64,000 bases of DNA from Rhodamnia argentea (taxonomy: Eukaryota > Streptophyta > Magnoliopsida > Myrtales > Myrtaceae), in contig NC_063158.1 in the NCBI RefSeq assembly GCF_020921035.1, positions 6,554,001 through 6,618,000 on the forward strand. The letters run 5' to 3'. A program made the translations under genes and the position numbers. Position 1 is the first letter of the stretch, and each line of letters starts with the position of its first letter. Below, piece by piece: positions 32,392-44,056 of this stretch. A model generated the notes under the pieces. The model saw only the letters and a list, made by a program, of their open reading frames with translations. It was not told the DNA's origin and ran no database searches.

Positions 32392-32813
32392 TAGAGGTAG
32401 TCAATTTCAAGATGGGTCGGTTTCTACCATGGAGCTGAGAACAGGATCGTAATGGTCGGTTCCCGGTTTGTAGAACCAGAACCGACCCACCTGGTCTTGG
32501 GACCGATGGACATATCTTTTTTTTTTTTTTTCCTATTCCCTACGAGAGTCAAGTGTTGCGAGTTGCATAGTCTAAACTCTCATTATCTAGGCTTTTGGAT
32601 CTTTAATTAATGAAAATCGCGGTGAAAATATGCTAAAGGTGTGAAAAAAAGATGAATAGGTATTATTAACTTGCTAATAAATAAAAAAAAAGGTATCAAT
32701 CCAGTCCGGGTGTTTTGGCTCCACACTTGGAGCAGGGAACCGGACCGCCAATCATCGATTCCAAATTTTAGGAACTGGGAACCGGCTCAAACCGGTTCCA
32801 ATGCTCACCCTTA
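32392..32813. mobile_element. hAT-type MITE, 422 bp
   Basis: The left end TAGAGGTAGTCAATTTC and the inverted right end TAAGGGTGAGCATTGG match imperfectly. Flanks CCTCATAC (32384-32391) and TCTCGTAC (32814-32821) are a diverged 8-bp duplication. Subterminal GGAACCGG/CCGGTTCC motifs resemble those of the hAT at 2198-18483. No coding capacity. Confidence 0.65.
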
Positions 32814-33799
32814 TCTCGTACCATCAAGTGCAAACAGCATCATACTTGGACCATCCGTTGGGAATTTAGCTTGCAAAGATTTATTTTATTCGTGAGGTAC
32901 CTTCCAAAAGTAAGAAATTTAGGTCGAGGTCCTCATTATTAGGAAGAAAAACGGGGAAATATATTGTAGCTTGGTGGGCTTGGATCTTATTCAAGCCAAC
33001 CCAATGATGGACAAGCCTTTTTCGGGCCCTTGATTTTGGGTCGGGTCAAAATCACGACAGATCTCTAGGAGACGGGTTTTAGTTTCGGACGAAAATCCCA
33101 AGTGAACATGTTCGGACCGAACCGCCTTCCATTCGATGTACTGCATGATGTCAATTTTCAAACTCCAAAAAAAAAACAGACAAGAAATTTTTTTTTTTAC
33201 AAACTACTGAGTCGATTGAGATTCAACGTCAAACTACATCTAATTTTATTTTAAGGATCGGAAAATGAATGATCATAAGTTCGATAACTAGCAAACATGA
33301 CTTTCGTCGGCCATCCCGATTGAATTGAATGCTCCAAGAGGCTTGGACATTCACTGCCGCGGAAAAGATCGAAGGAAAAGAACCGACGAGAAATCCTTTC
33401 GCGTGATGGTAAGCACCGGGGCGAAAAATCCCTTGTACATTAAATACACCATAATAGTGGATTCATGTCATTAATCAAAAGTCAAGATACTTTTAAAGTA
33501 TATATTACTAAACTTGACTTAAATCTAATCTAATGGCGGTTCCTATCGTTAATTATCCATGTCAATCGCTGCTATTAATTGCTATAGTGACCAAGCTTAT
33601 TGTTAATGAATTTAATTTTGAAGCATCTATATCTATCGTGCTCAAGTTGGTTGGTCTCATTAGATTAATCCACAATGATGGTAATCACATAGTATAGAAG
33701 CAATGTAAAGTTAAATGAGGCCAGAACCCATCAAGTGCAAGAACCAATATTTGATTATATGTCATTGGATTAATAAAGAAAGATTATATTCGGGTTTTC
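32814..33799. other. intergenic, nothing recognised
   Basis: AT-rich DNA with poly-A and poly-T runs near 33170-33200. No ORF, RNA or repeat boundary supported. Confidence 0.5.
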
Positions 33800-34070
33800 G
33801 ATGAAATTTCATTAAATAGATGTCAATTCAGCTCTAAACTTTTGAATTTTGCCAATTTATTCCTAAACATTTGCGTTTCAACGGTAACTCCAGTCAATTT
33901 TCATCGAAAATCGCTGACGTGGTGGTCTAGTCATTGCCGGTCATCCTATTGCCATGTGCGATTTTCTGCGAAAACACACCAAAAGGATTATATTGAAATT
34001 TTGCATAAATGATTAAATTGGCAAAATTGAGAACCGTAAGAATTTATGTAAGTTTTTAATAATTGTACGT
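33800..34070. mobile_element. MITE-like family, copy with both arms
   Basis: Left arm ATGTCAATTCAGCTCTAAAC, core AAAATCGCTGACGTGGTGG, right arm ATTAAATTGGCAAAATTGAG. The arms have the same vocabulary as 26900-27535, without the long GC-rich core. Confidence 0.45.
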
Positions 34071-36525
34071 GAAGCATTCCTAGATATCTTACTACTTTCC
34101 AACTGTTGCTTTTGACTTAATCTTTATCGAGTTTCTCCTAATTAGTTTTGATCGGGCCGATAGCCACTTAGTACGAAATTTTAAACCCTAACAAGCAACG
34201 GGATTAAGTACAAGGCCATCTCCTCGAAAACTTCAAATAGGGTGTGCGTACTATAAGAGTTTTTTCTTGCCAACAGGCATGCGGCCATGTTGATAAAGAG
34301 ATTAGGGGATGAGAACGCTAGTATCATAGATGCATGGTTCGACTCTCGCGCTCTGTAAGGAGACAGAGCACAAATCGGATAGAGGAGAGTTAGAGATAGG
34401 ACAGACAAAAAAAAAAATCAATTTTAATTCGGATGACAATTCTGGCCCAAACTTTTTTTTGTCTTATACCCAGATTTTGCCGTCTAATAATGCTATTAAA
34501 GATGCAAACTGTCATTCCATGTATACGAGGCGGTTGTGTCAACGTGAAAAGATCACACACAATCCAAGAGCTTCCCCCCGTTTCGGACGACGTCGATAGC
34601 GAATTCAAGGTTCCGTTATCTCAGTTTCTCGACATGCTCGGATCTGCGCGAATCGCACGTTCGTGCCTCGTTTGCCCTAAGCAAGCCATTTCTTCATTCC
34701 GCTTCGATTTTTGTCGCCAAAATGGAAATCTGAATGCCCGCGTTTTCTCCTCTTGCATGGTCCAAAACTTGTCAAATTTCGGCGGCAATGACTCCGCCAA
34801 AGACAGCCGTGAGTTGCCAAGTACGAGTGGAATGACATGCCGAATGTTTAATGGCAATATCGAACCGCGACGTGACGGGGCCCAAATTTGCTTACCGATT
34901 GAAGTTGGATACTTTTTATGATACCAAAAAAAAAAAAAATGTTTGGGTCTGAATCGGGACCTGAGTTTAAAATTTGTGCTTTGTTTATAAGATAATTAAA
35001 AGTTTGAGTTAGAATTGAAACTCGATTTGAAAATTGACGCTTTCTAGCGAAGTGGGGCTCTTTTAAATCGTGCATGCTTTACTGGCGTAAACTCGAGACA
35101 CATCCTAAACACAAAGTGTCCAATCTGTTTGCAAGACTGAATTTATTTGTTATAAACTAACACAAATGCGACAAATTAAAATTATATAAAAAAAAAAACA
35201 ATTGCAGGGAGCGCAAAATAAAAATAAAATAATGGCACGTGAATCATTTTCTCCTTTTTCGCGTCCTCCGCATTCTCTATGCGTTATTAGCATCGACAGA
35301 ATTGACTCGTCCTCTTCATAATCCGCAGAACAGGACGAACGTCGATGTACTTAAATCATTGTGAGCAACTAAGCACATTCGTTTATATTTCACATCGACG
35401 AAAGCGCACAGGTAAGGACATGTGGGAGGGGAAAATCTTCTTTTATCTCGCTCTTGATCCGTCGATCTTCGCTTCAACTTCGATTCTTTTGTCGATTGAA
35501 CCAAGTTCCACTCACCAACGATTCGGGACTCAGTAATTTTATCTTACATCGCATGTCAGCAACTCCTCATTGCCATTGTCGATTATCTGTAGCTACTGAC
35601 CAAAAAGGACTAAGCAAATTTTGCCTTAGCCATGTCTCCATCAGTCTTATCCCCGTCTGAGTCGACTGTCAAGGACTTGGGTGACTTTGGGCGTCAACAA
35701 TTTGCCTTCAGTCGCCCAAGTTATTAGTTTTGCAAGTGGGTCGAAACGCAAAAGTTTAAAATGAACATGAAAGACGAATGCAGATTCGAACATGCACTAG
35801 GACGGAACCTGACTTTGATGTCGTGTTAACTTATCCAACCCTCATATTTAAGTATATAGGTGAAGGGAGACCATGTGTATATTAAAAAGCGTATAAAACT
35901 CATTGACGTACGATGTGGGCTTTTTTAACACGATTATTATTTAATTAGAAGCAAGAGTCCAAGCCACGTCCTTCTTGACCGTGAAAATCTTCTCGAGGGA
36001 AGGCAAAAGCATAGAGTTTCTCGTCGTGGTGCAAACCATAGAAAGAGATCATCTTAAGAAAATGCTTTTCGTTTATTCAGCTTCGTAAGCGATGCAAACG
36101 AGCATTTTAAGAAAAATATTTTTCAAATCATTCATTCTTCACATACGGAAACTTAATTCTCGGGAGCTGGTACTAACTACGATATGTTTGGGCACATCAT
36201 ACAAAAATTCGAAACATCAATGATGTTCGACTTGACATCAATGTAAAGATGGACGGAGAGGAATGATCCGTCCAACCACAAATGATGACCAGAGCGACAT
36301 TCGAGATCGTCCTTCCTAAAGCTCCTTCAATCAACTCCCTCTGGCCTCCATTGTTGTCCTTGTTTGGACTTTGACCCTCACTTACCCAAAAAAGAAAGAG
36401 TTGCACATAATAAGCCAAGTTCCTCACACACAACGTACGTCGTCACGTTCATCAGATGAAGATTGCAACTCAATCGAAATCCATAAAAGTTCCAAACGAA
36501 GTCTAATGAACAAGAGAGAGAGCAG
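34071..36525. other. intergenic, no supported gene
   Basis: The 162-codon plus-strand ORF at 34433-34921 has no family signature. 35330-36070 is the second copy of the 31310-31770 duplication. The final part should hold the 3' UTR of the R3-MYB gene. Confidence 0.4.
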
Positions 36526-37651
36526 CTAATTTTCAGGAGCAGTAACGTGGTTTCGGAGAGATGCAAAGACGGTGTTCGGCTTCTCCATCTCTTTCCGGGT
36601 GTTGGCGAAGAATTCATGGTGTCTCATCATCCAAAACCTCTCGATCTCCTCTGCCTTCCTGCCTGGAAGCCGGCCGGCTATCAACCCCCACCTATATTAT
36701 CATCAAAATATGCCCAGTCGACGCAAACGTTAGCTGAGGCTTAGATGGATCTCTTGTTAGAACATGTTTCGCGGTTTTCTCGTCTGCATGGAGACGGTGG
36801 ACCACCATCTCAGGCATATAACGAAAAAGTTCATCTCTCTGCGTAATTTGCAGAGAGCCACTGCTAGGTCCTACACGAAAGAGAAAGTGGATCCTTGCAC
36901 GGCATGCAGTCTCAATCACTCTTGTGCCGCGCCGGGGCGCACTCAAGAAAAGTTTCTTTTAAGTGGAGACCTAATCTGACCCAAGAACTGAGTTGCATGA
37001 TGTATTTTTCTCTCGTGTGCAGTAAAAAGAACTCGTTCCAGCCAGTGTAGTGGCGGTGTGGATCCGTCATATTTCAAGAATCACGTGGAATATGCACCTT
37101 TGTAGGTGCGCGTCTTGTTAATTGAAGGAAGAAAGGAAAGTGTTTTGTCGTACCTGTCTCCAACGAGGTTGTACATTCTGTAAATGAGATCTTCTTCCTG
37201 CTCCGACATGTTTATGAACTTCCACTCAACGCTGCTCACCTCTGCTACAAACGCGACGTTATGCAGACAAACAGCTAGGTTAACAGAGATGAAGCTAGCT
37301 AGGAGGCGACAAGACAAACTCGAAACGAAGCAGATCATGCAACCGACCAATCATGGGAGCCAACAGAAGCGTAACACAGGAAAAGAGACAGGAAACAAAA
37401 GGAATGAAGGAAAAAGAAGACGGAGAAGACATCCATGAAAGGTTGAGGCGATAATGGACAAAAGCTACACAGTCGAAAAGGCTACCCAAAAGGAATATAG
37501 GATGAACGAGAAAAGAACAATGAGTACTTTCAGTTCCAGCCATTATTGGCAGAGTGGGGGGAAAAAAGGGTCCAGCAGACAAGAGGAAACGCCCACCTTC
37601 ATGGCTGCAACAGCTGGTCTTCTTGGCTCGCTTCCGCCTGCGCCTGTCCAT
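36526..37651 (-). CDS. CAPRICE/TRIPTYCHON-type R3-MYB repressor, 3 exons
   Basis: Minus-strand exons 37651-37597, 37241-37154 and 36691-36526 join in frame (GT-AG junctions) to 102 residues. The N-terminus is basic (MDRRRRKRAKKTSC). The single R3 MYB repeat runs from EEVSSVEWKFINMSEQEEDL to RKAEEIERFWMMRH. The bHLH-binding signature D/E-L-x2-R/K-x3-L-x6-L-x3-R is complete at D36, L37, R40, L44, L51 and R55. There is no activation domain. Such proteins move between epidermal cells and compete with R2R3-MYBs for GL3/EGL3-type bHLH partners, blocking trichome fate and promoting root hairs. The C-terminal extension after the repeat (EFFANTRKEMEKPNTVFASL) is longer than in CPC and nearer to TRY/CPL3 types. 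No single exon exceeds 166 bp, so it is easily missed. Confidence 0.92.
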
Positions 37652-39244
37652 TACTGATCATTCCAGGAAATTTTCTTGGGGGGTGATTTGGTTTATGCCG
37701 CAGTGGCTGGAGCGAAAGAATTTCTGCACCACCTTTGTTTAATTAGTAAAGGCGAATAAAAGAATTTCAGTGGTGAGTGGGCAACGTCCCTTTCGATGAC
37801 ATCGGTTAGGAGAAGTAATGGGAACGGCTGGTCCAACCAAACATACAAAAGAACAAAGAGTTTGACCTTCTGGTTGACCCATTATGGCCCATGATGTTTC
37901 CCCACTTCATGTCGCCCTTTTGACTGGCCAAGAAAGCAACAACAAAAAAAAAAAAAGGTCACCCTTTTTGGCTTGCTCCAAGCTGGGACCGGCGAAACGG
38001 TTTTTCGGGGCGAAAATGCATTCGATACCAATCACATGTTGTGTCCGTAACAACTACAAAATGAGATGACCGACCATAGTAAGCGCTCAACCTATGACAC
38101 GGTCAGTTGAAATCTAGTCCCAGTGGTTCTTGAGTGTATACTATCGGATAGTCCTCGACGGTGGAGCTATAATGCCTTGCTAACAGCTTCGAGTGCTCTG
38201 TCTGATTAAGACAGCATAAGGCTTGACTGTTTGCATTAGAGAAGAGAGAGAGCTTGGAGATCTGAACTGTCATTCCTAGGGGTGCCCTGGAGGAAAAAAA
38301 AAAGTTAGGTTTGAGGGCGATCTGAGCTTGGATGAGGCCCGTGAACCTGTAGCATACGACACCTGATGTGCCTCTGCGAGCCTCGCTTCACATACTTGCG
38401 ATTTTAAGAACCGAAAGGATGAGGCCAAGAGGCATAATCTGCAGACCCATCTTTAATTAAATCTTTGATTGGACGCATGGATTCAAGTGCCACTGCGTCT
38501 TCATCCTCTCTGTTTTTTATACTTTGCTTCTCCAAAGGATGCAAGACAACAAACGAGTTCCCCTGGTCAAACGCGGCGGTGCAGAGGAAGCTAGCGGTTG
38601 TCGATAGTTCGGAAAGTAAGAGCCGTCAACTTCCTCTTGCCGCTTCGCCTGGGGCTGCTACATTACATTTGATGGAATCTGGGTTGACGGGCTGAACTTG
38701 ACAGGATGAACCTACTCTTTCGAGAGATCTTTTGCTGGACAGAGAGTTGGGGAACCTCGACATGGGCATGAGGACCTTAAGTAACGAATCTCGGTCGATA
38801 CATCCGACGAGAGGAATCTTTTCCTCAATCGTTCTACAGCGCAACTTACTTGCCTGGATCTACAACATCACATGAGGATTCACAGGACAGTAGAAACAGG
38901 ATCACGTCGTACACACACTCGTATTCGGTGTATGCAATCGCTCGCCAAGGGCGCCTCTTACCTCCCAAGTCATCGAGCCAATTCGACTGATTGTGCTTCC
39001 CAGTAGGATTCTCATTAGGGAAAAAGATGATGCAGACGAGACACGATTGTCCTGAGACATGAAAGGGAAACTTCTCGACACTTCGCGTGCCTCGTTACAA
39101 AATTTAATCTAGGCACAGATGGAAAGTGGCTATGCACAATCAGATTGTAAAGGATAACATAAATCTGACCCCGCCGAAAATTAGGGGTGAATCTGTAATT
39201 AAAATCGTGCACTTATAATCTTTCATTGCTGGGTTACGTTGCTA
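37652..39244. other. intergenic, includes R3-MYB promoter
   Basis: The first few hundred bases lie upstream of the R3-MYB; no clear TATA box. The 38460-38880 stretch is less AT-rich and looks like decayed exonic DNA on the plus strand, with stops, but no family could be named. Confidence 0.4.
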
Positions 39245-39910
39245 CGGATGGGAAAGTTATCAAAAGAGTCATAACTTTATTGCAATTTTGCCCGTTCAGT
39301 CGTAAACCTTTTGTAATTGTATCAATTCGGTACATCCAGCTAAATTTGACCTACTGATATAGACCATCCAATGACATAATATTTTAATTTCTTTTTAATT
39401 TTTTTTTTTCTTTTCTTCTTTCTCTAGGCGACAAGGTCGGCCTTGCCGTGGTCACGCAAGGCCTAGCCTCACTAGACCGGATCTGGTGAGGTCTTGGCTG
39501 GGGACTCGGCCTTAGGGCCACCCTCGCCCTCACCGTCCACCTCACCATATCCATGCACGCCGGCCCCTCCTCTCCCATCTGTTTCAACACTACCTCCGGC
39601 AGCCATGACCTTGGCAGATAAACCCGGGCCAACTCCCCCGAGGCATACCAAATTCGATGACGTCTCGGCCGGCCTTGCCCAACGACGGGGAGGTTCACCG
39701 TCATTAGGTGAGGCCAAGCGAGACCTCGACTGTCCGAGGAAAAAGAAAAGAAAAAAAATAAAAATATATCTTAAAATGTTGCCGAACGACAAAGGCCCAC
39801 GTCGGTGCCAAATACGGCCGGATTAACCGAATTGACACAATTGCAAAAGGTGTAGGATTGAAGTGAGACAATTGCAAGAGTTTTAGGACCTTTATTATAA
39901 TTTTCGACTA
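39245..39910. mobile_element. MITE-like element with GC-rich core
   Basis: The left arm GGGAAAGTTATCAAAAGAGT with TCATAACTTTATTGCAATTT mirrors the right arm CACAATTGCAAAAGGTGTAG ... TTGCAAGAGTTTTAGGACC. The core is GC-rich (GGCGACAAGGTCGG ... GGCCAAGCGAGACCTCG) between a T-rich and an A-rich tract, the same plan as 26900-27535. The overlapping 106-110 codon ORFs are artefacts of the GC-rich core. Confidence 0.55.
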
Positions 39911-40042
39911 ATTTCAGTCATTAAATATATTTCAATCTACATTATCGTGATCTTTTGCTATTCCACTTTGTAGCGAAAGATTCAAAAGTACAGTGCCTCC
40001 CAAGAAAATCGTAGACTCAGCTCAAAATCACCAACACCACCT

Positions 40043-40043
<1 letters not shown>

Positions 40044-40082
<39 letters not shown>
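40044..40082. repeat. (AT)n microsatellite
   Basis: About 19 uninterrupted AT units. Confidence 0.97.
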
Positions 40083-40085
<3 letters not shown>

Positions 40086-40932
40086 GCAAAAAATGGAGAA
40101 GGTAACGGAAGAGAAAAACCTTGAAAAGTACAAAATCGGAAGGGATAAAAACAGCGCGGGTTAAGTATATTTTCAGTCGTTAAATTTTAGTATTTGCAAT
40201 TTACTCCTCTAATTTTTAATTAATCCAATTAGTTCCTCTAACTTTCTTGATTTTAAATAATTTGGTTCTTTAAGTTCTTATTTTGATCCGATCGAACCCT
40301 CTAAAAATTCCAATTTGTTCAATCAAATCCATCAACATAATTGCTACCGCTAAACCGTCGGACCAACAAATGCCGTGCCATTATCATCGTGACAGAAAAT
40401 GGCATACAACACTAAGAAAACAAATTTGGAAAAAGAAAAGAAAAGGAAATACTGATTTGATAATGTTGGTTGGAACAGATAAAGGAAGCGCTTGATTACA
40501 CAAATGTCAAAGAAAAAAAAATGCTAGAGGACTTGAATGAACAAAATAAGAATTGGAAAATCAAATCGCACACGATAAAAGGGGGACTTGATTGCAGAAA
40601 ATAAAAATTAAGGAAACAAATCCACATATACTGGAAATTAGAAGGACGAAAACCGCAAATAACCCAAAATATCTGGAAAGGGTTTTTCCAGTTTTGTCCA
40701 GTCGGAGATAAACCTCTCCTTCCTCCCCCAAGGCCCCAAGCCGAAGCACCACTCGGGCTCGCACACGGTCTGAGTCCGCCATTATCAACAGAAGCAGAGT
40801 CGGGGGTGAGTCATCTTGTTCGCTTCTCTGTGTTTTTCAATTGCTGATTCGCTTTCACCCTGAATTCTTCATGCATAGATGCTAGATTCGCATGTTCATC
40901 GGTGCCTTCGGCTCGTAAAACTCCCATAAACC
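40083..40932. other. upstream region of the WTF1-like gene
   Basis: AT-rich repeat-like DNA (40150-40330, runs of CCTCTAA/AATTTAGTT type) followed from about 40690 by less AT-rich DNA that is the probable promoter and 5' UTR of the gene at 40933. GGGGGTGAGTC near 40802 could be a 5' UTR intron donor. Confidence 0.4.
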
Positions 40933-42519
40933 ATGGATCCCAAGTTGTTGTTTTGCTCGCCTAAATGCTCAGCAACTGCTCCTGCTCCTGCTCCTGCTCC
41001 CTTTTGGTATTCCTACGCCTCTCACTTTCTCGATAAGCCCAGAATTCCTTCGAGACCCCATTTGCGACTCTCTCCATTGGTCACGCAGAGAACTTCATTC
41101 TTTGGGGGGAGTTTGATTTTGCCTGGAAAGGATGGAGCTTTTAGGGATAATCCAAGGAAGGGTTACGTCCCCTTCTATCCTGTGAGAGCTGCGGTTAAGA
41201 GGAGGAAGGAGCTTCCCCTCGACAATGTGATCCAAAGGGACAAGAAATTGAAGTTGGTGTTGAAGATTAGGAAGATTCTAGTGAGCCAGCCCGATCGTAC
41301 CATGTCGCTTAGGGAGTTGGGAAAGTATAGGCGGGACCTCGGGTTGACGAAAAAGAGGCGGTTCATTGCCTTGCTCAAGAAATTTCCAGCTGTGTTTGAG
41401 ATTGTCGAGGAAGGTGTTTACTCTTTGAAATTTAGGCTGACGGAAGAAGCTGAGAGGCTGTACTTGGAGGAGTTGAGGGTAAGGAATGAGATGGAGGATG
41501 TGCTTGTTTTGAAGCTTAGGAAGCTGTTGATGATGTCGCTTGAGAAGCGTATACTGATTGAGAAGATTGCTCATCTGAAGACTGATTTTGGGCTTCCTCT
41601 GGAATTTCGGGATACAATCTGTCACCGGTATCCACAATATTTCAGAGTTGTGGCAACGCCACGAGGCCCTGCCTTGGAACTAACTCACTGGGACCCCGAG
41701 CTTGCAGTGTCGGCAGCTGAGCTCTCAGAAGACGAAACTAGGGCCAGAGAGTTAGAGGAGAAAGACCTGATTATCGATCGGCCTGTCAAGTTCAATAGAG
41801 TGAAGCTACCCAAGGGTCTCAATCTGGCCAGGGGTGAGATGAGGAGGATTTGCAAGTTCCGGGACATGCCTTATATATCTCCCTATTCTGATTTCTCAGC
41901 ACTTAGGCCCGGTACTCCGGAGAAGGAGAAGCATGCTTGTGGGGTTGTGCACGAGATCCTGAGCCTCACTGTAGAGAAGAGAACTCTGGTTGATCACCTC
42001 ACTCATTTTAGAGAGGAATTCAGATTCTCTCAGCAATTGAGAGGAATGCTGATCAGGCACCCTGATTTGTTCTATGTGTCTCTGAAGGGGGAAAGGGATT
42101 CGGTTATCCTCCGCGAAGCATATCGCAATTCTCACTTGATAGAGAAAGATCGGCTGTTGCTCATCAAAGAAAAGCTCCGTTCACTTGTTGTTGTTCCTAG
42201 GTTCCCGAGGAGGAATGCTTCTAGAAGAGGTGATGATGGAGCAGAGGGAACCGACGATCAAGAGGGTGAAAGTGGTCTAGAGGATGAGGAAGATTGGTCT
42301 GATGTTGAGAATGCAATTGATGAGGATGATGGATCTTATGATGACGATGATGAGGATGATGATTGGACTGATGAAGATGATAATGCACCACCAGATTTTA
42401 CTGATGATGCTGGAAGTGTGAAAATGCGGATAAGCAACCCTATTAAGCAGGCTGATACTTCGAGAAGCAAGGATCTTGTTCCTGTGTTTCCTGATGGTCA
42501 GCCAAGACAACGTTGGTGA
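40933..42519 (+). CDS. WTF1: PORR-domain chloroplast splicing factor, WTF1-like
   Basis: Single-exon 528-codon frame from an ATG in strong context (ACCATGGATC). The N-terminal 70 residues are rich in S, P, A and R with an APAPAPAP run, fitting a plastid transit peptide. The plant organelle RNA recognition domain spans about residues 85-430, opening VRAAVKRRKELPLDNVIQRD, with repeated helix-turn blocks such as LRELGKYRRDLGLTKKRRF, KLRKLLMMSLEKRI and LTHFREEFRFSQQLRGMLIR. The C-terminal 95 residues are strongly acidic (EDEEDWSDVENAIDEDDG and D/E runs). In maize, WTF1 binds chloroplast group II introns with RNC1 and promotes their splicing; that role is inferred here. It lies 1.5 kb upstream of, and in tandem with, the PPR gene. 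Other PORR proteins are alternatives, but the acidic tail supports WTF1. Confidence 0.85.
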   Translation: MDPKLLFCSPKCSATAPAPAPAPFWYSYASHFLDKPRIPSRPHLRLSPLVTQRTSFFGGSLILPGKDGAFRDNPRKGYVPFYPVRAAVKRRKELPLDNVIQRDKKLKLVLKIRKILVSQPDRTMSLRELGKYRRDLGLTKKRRFIALLKKFPAVFEIVEEGVYSLKFRLTEEAERLYLEELRVRNEMEDVLVLKLRKLLMMSLEKRILIEKIAHLKTDFGLPLEFRDTICHRYPQYFRVVATPRGPALELTHWDPELAVSAAELSEDETRARELEEKDLIIDRPVKFNRVKLPKGLNLARGEMRRICKFRDMPYISPYSDFSALRPGTPEKEKHACGVVHEILSLTVEKRTLVDHLTHFREEFRFSQQLRGMLIRHPDLFYVSLKGERDSVILREAYRNSHLIEKDRLLLIKEKLRSLVVVPRFPRRNASRRGDDGAEGTDDQEGESGLEDEEDWSDVENAIDEDDGSYDDDDEDDDWTDEDDNAPPDFTDDAGSVKMRISNPIKQADTSRSKDLVPVFPDGQPRQRW

Positions 42520-44056
42520 AATTATTGTTGAACTACGTATTCTGCAAACAAACCGAGACATTTAGCAAGATCTTAAGACCAATTGTGAGGGTCTCGGATT
42601 GCAAATTGAAGATCCACCGTAGCAACTACCTTGCAGAGCTCTCAACTTGTTTTGTTGTTACTTCTTCCTCTAGGGTGCCGGAAGTGAAGTGCTTCATAAA
42701 AAAGTTGAGTATGAATGTACACAGCTTTTGCTTTTGGAATGATTTATGAATCGGATCGGGACGTACTTTTAGTCAGGTATATTGAACACACATCGTGGAA
42801 GATGCTAATCTTTTTGTTTCCACAATGTAGGGCACTCCCATGACGCAGTTTGATGAAATACATAGTGTAATTTCCTGTGCCCAGATAGTGCGGAATGTGT
42901 GTGTTTTGTAGAACATGTTTCTTTTCTGGTCTATATTGTTTAATGTCTTTTGCTTGTGTTTTCATGGATACAATTCAACCCAAGTTCTCTCTTTCCTCTT
43001 CCAAAGCAGATTTTCATCCTTAGCTCAAGCACATATAGAAAATATTAGCAACATTTCCGAACTCTAGATGAATCATCCTCGAGGAATTATTTGAAGAATT
43101 GGAAGAAATTGATGAAAAATCTCTTATGCAGAACAACAGATGCATATTCCCCTGTTCTCAACTACTGAGTAGAACTCATGATGCGCCCATAATCTTCTCT
43201 GGTGTGAGACAGAGAGAGTATTTGCGAGTATGAACTCCTATGTATTGTAATAAGGGTGCCAGAGGACTCGAGACCTCCTACCTTGTGATCGGCCAACAAA
43301 CAGCTCAAGCTCAAATATTTCATGGGGGCCAATACACCAAATCCGGTACAGAAAATTTTAAAAGCAAAAATTCCAAGTTTCACGTCCAAACAGAAAATTG
43401 GTGAAGATCAAATAAATTAGGGAAGCTGTCAGAGAGTCGCTGGGAGATTAGGGAAGCATTAAGGATGTCTGAGTGCAACGTTGGGGATGTTGTTTCTGCA
43501 ACATTCTGAGTAACTGACAAGTTACCACTGATGTTATTTCTCAGACCACTAGAAAACCTTTCTGACGCTGAGTACGCCGTCATCTTTTACAGCCATCCCG
43601 CCGATCTGGTATGGAATTCACGATGGGAAAGCAGCACCGGCGGTCGGACTTTCCATCTTTTAACTGGACTTTTTCTAATTTCACGGACTTCTCATTTTGA
43701 ATTTTCTTTAATACGAAATATTTAAAACTTACATTGAGGTGCAGAATCACATATAGTTTTTTTTTTTTTCATAATTTTCTGAAATTTAAAGCAGTATCTT
43801 CAAATTTTCCTAATTTTGGAGGGTAACTTTAACTTTTTCCAAGCAGGCTTGAGACACAAACATGAAGTATCGTCTCCTGGGATTGGACCAACCTTATCAC
43901 CTTATCCACAAAGGTGAATAAGAAGAGTTTGGGACCCTTTTTTTGGCTCTTTTTGCAGTTTCGACTCCAAATGAAGCCTCCTCCCTGGCAGTGGCGCTCC
44001 TCTTTTAACGGCCACCTTCTTCTGAGACCAACTGATAACGACCCACATAACCCGCC
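42520..44056. other. intergenic: WTF1-like 3' UTR and PPR upstream region
   Basis: Roughly 42520-42970 is the probable 3' UTR. No further gene or repeat recognised apart from a poly-T run near 43758. Confidence 0.5.

Noticed and set aside
34281..34360. Possible tRNA on the plus strand (GGTTCGACTCTCG)
   Set aside because: A B-box-like stretch is present, but no acceptor stem, D arm or anticodon arm could be folded around it.
34433..34921. 162-codon plus-strand ORF
   Set aside because: No recognisable domain, no splice context and an opposing frame of similar length; not supported as a gene.
39384..39826. Overlapping 106-110 codon ORFs, proline- or glycine-rich
   Set aside because: Produced by the GC-rich core of a MITE-like element on both strands; no conserved motif.
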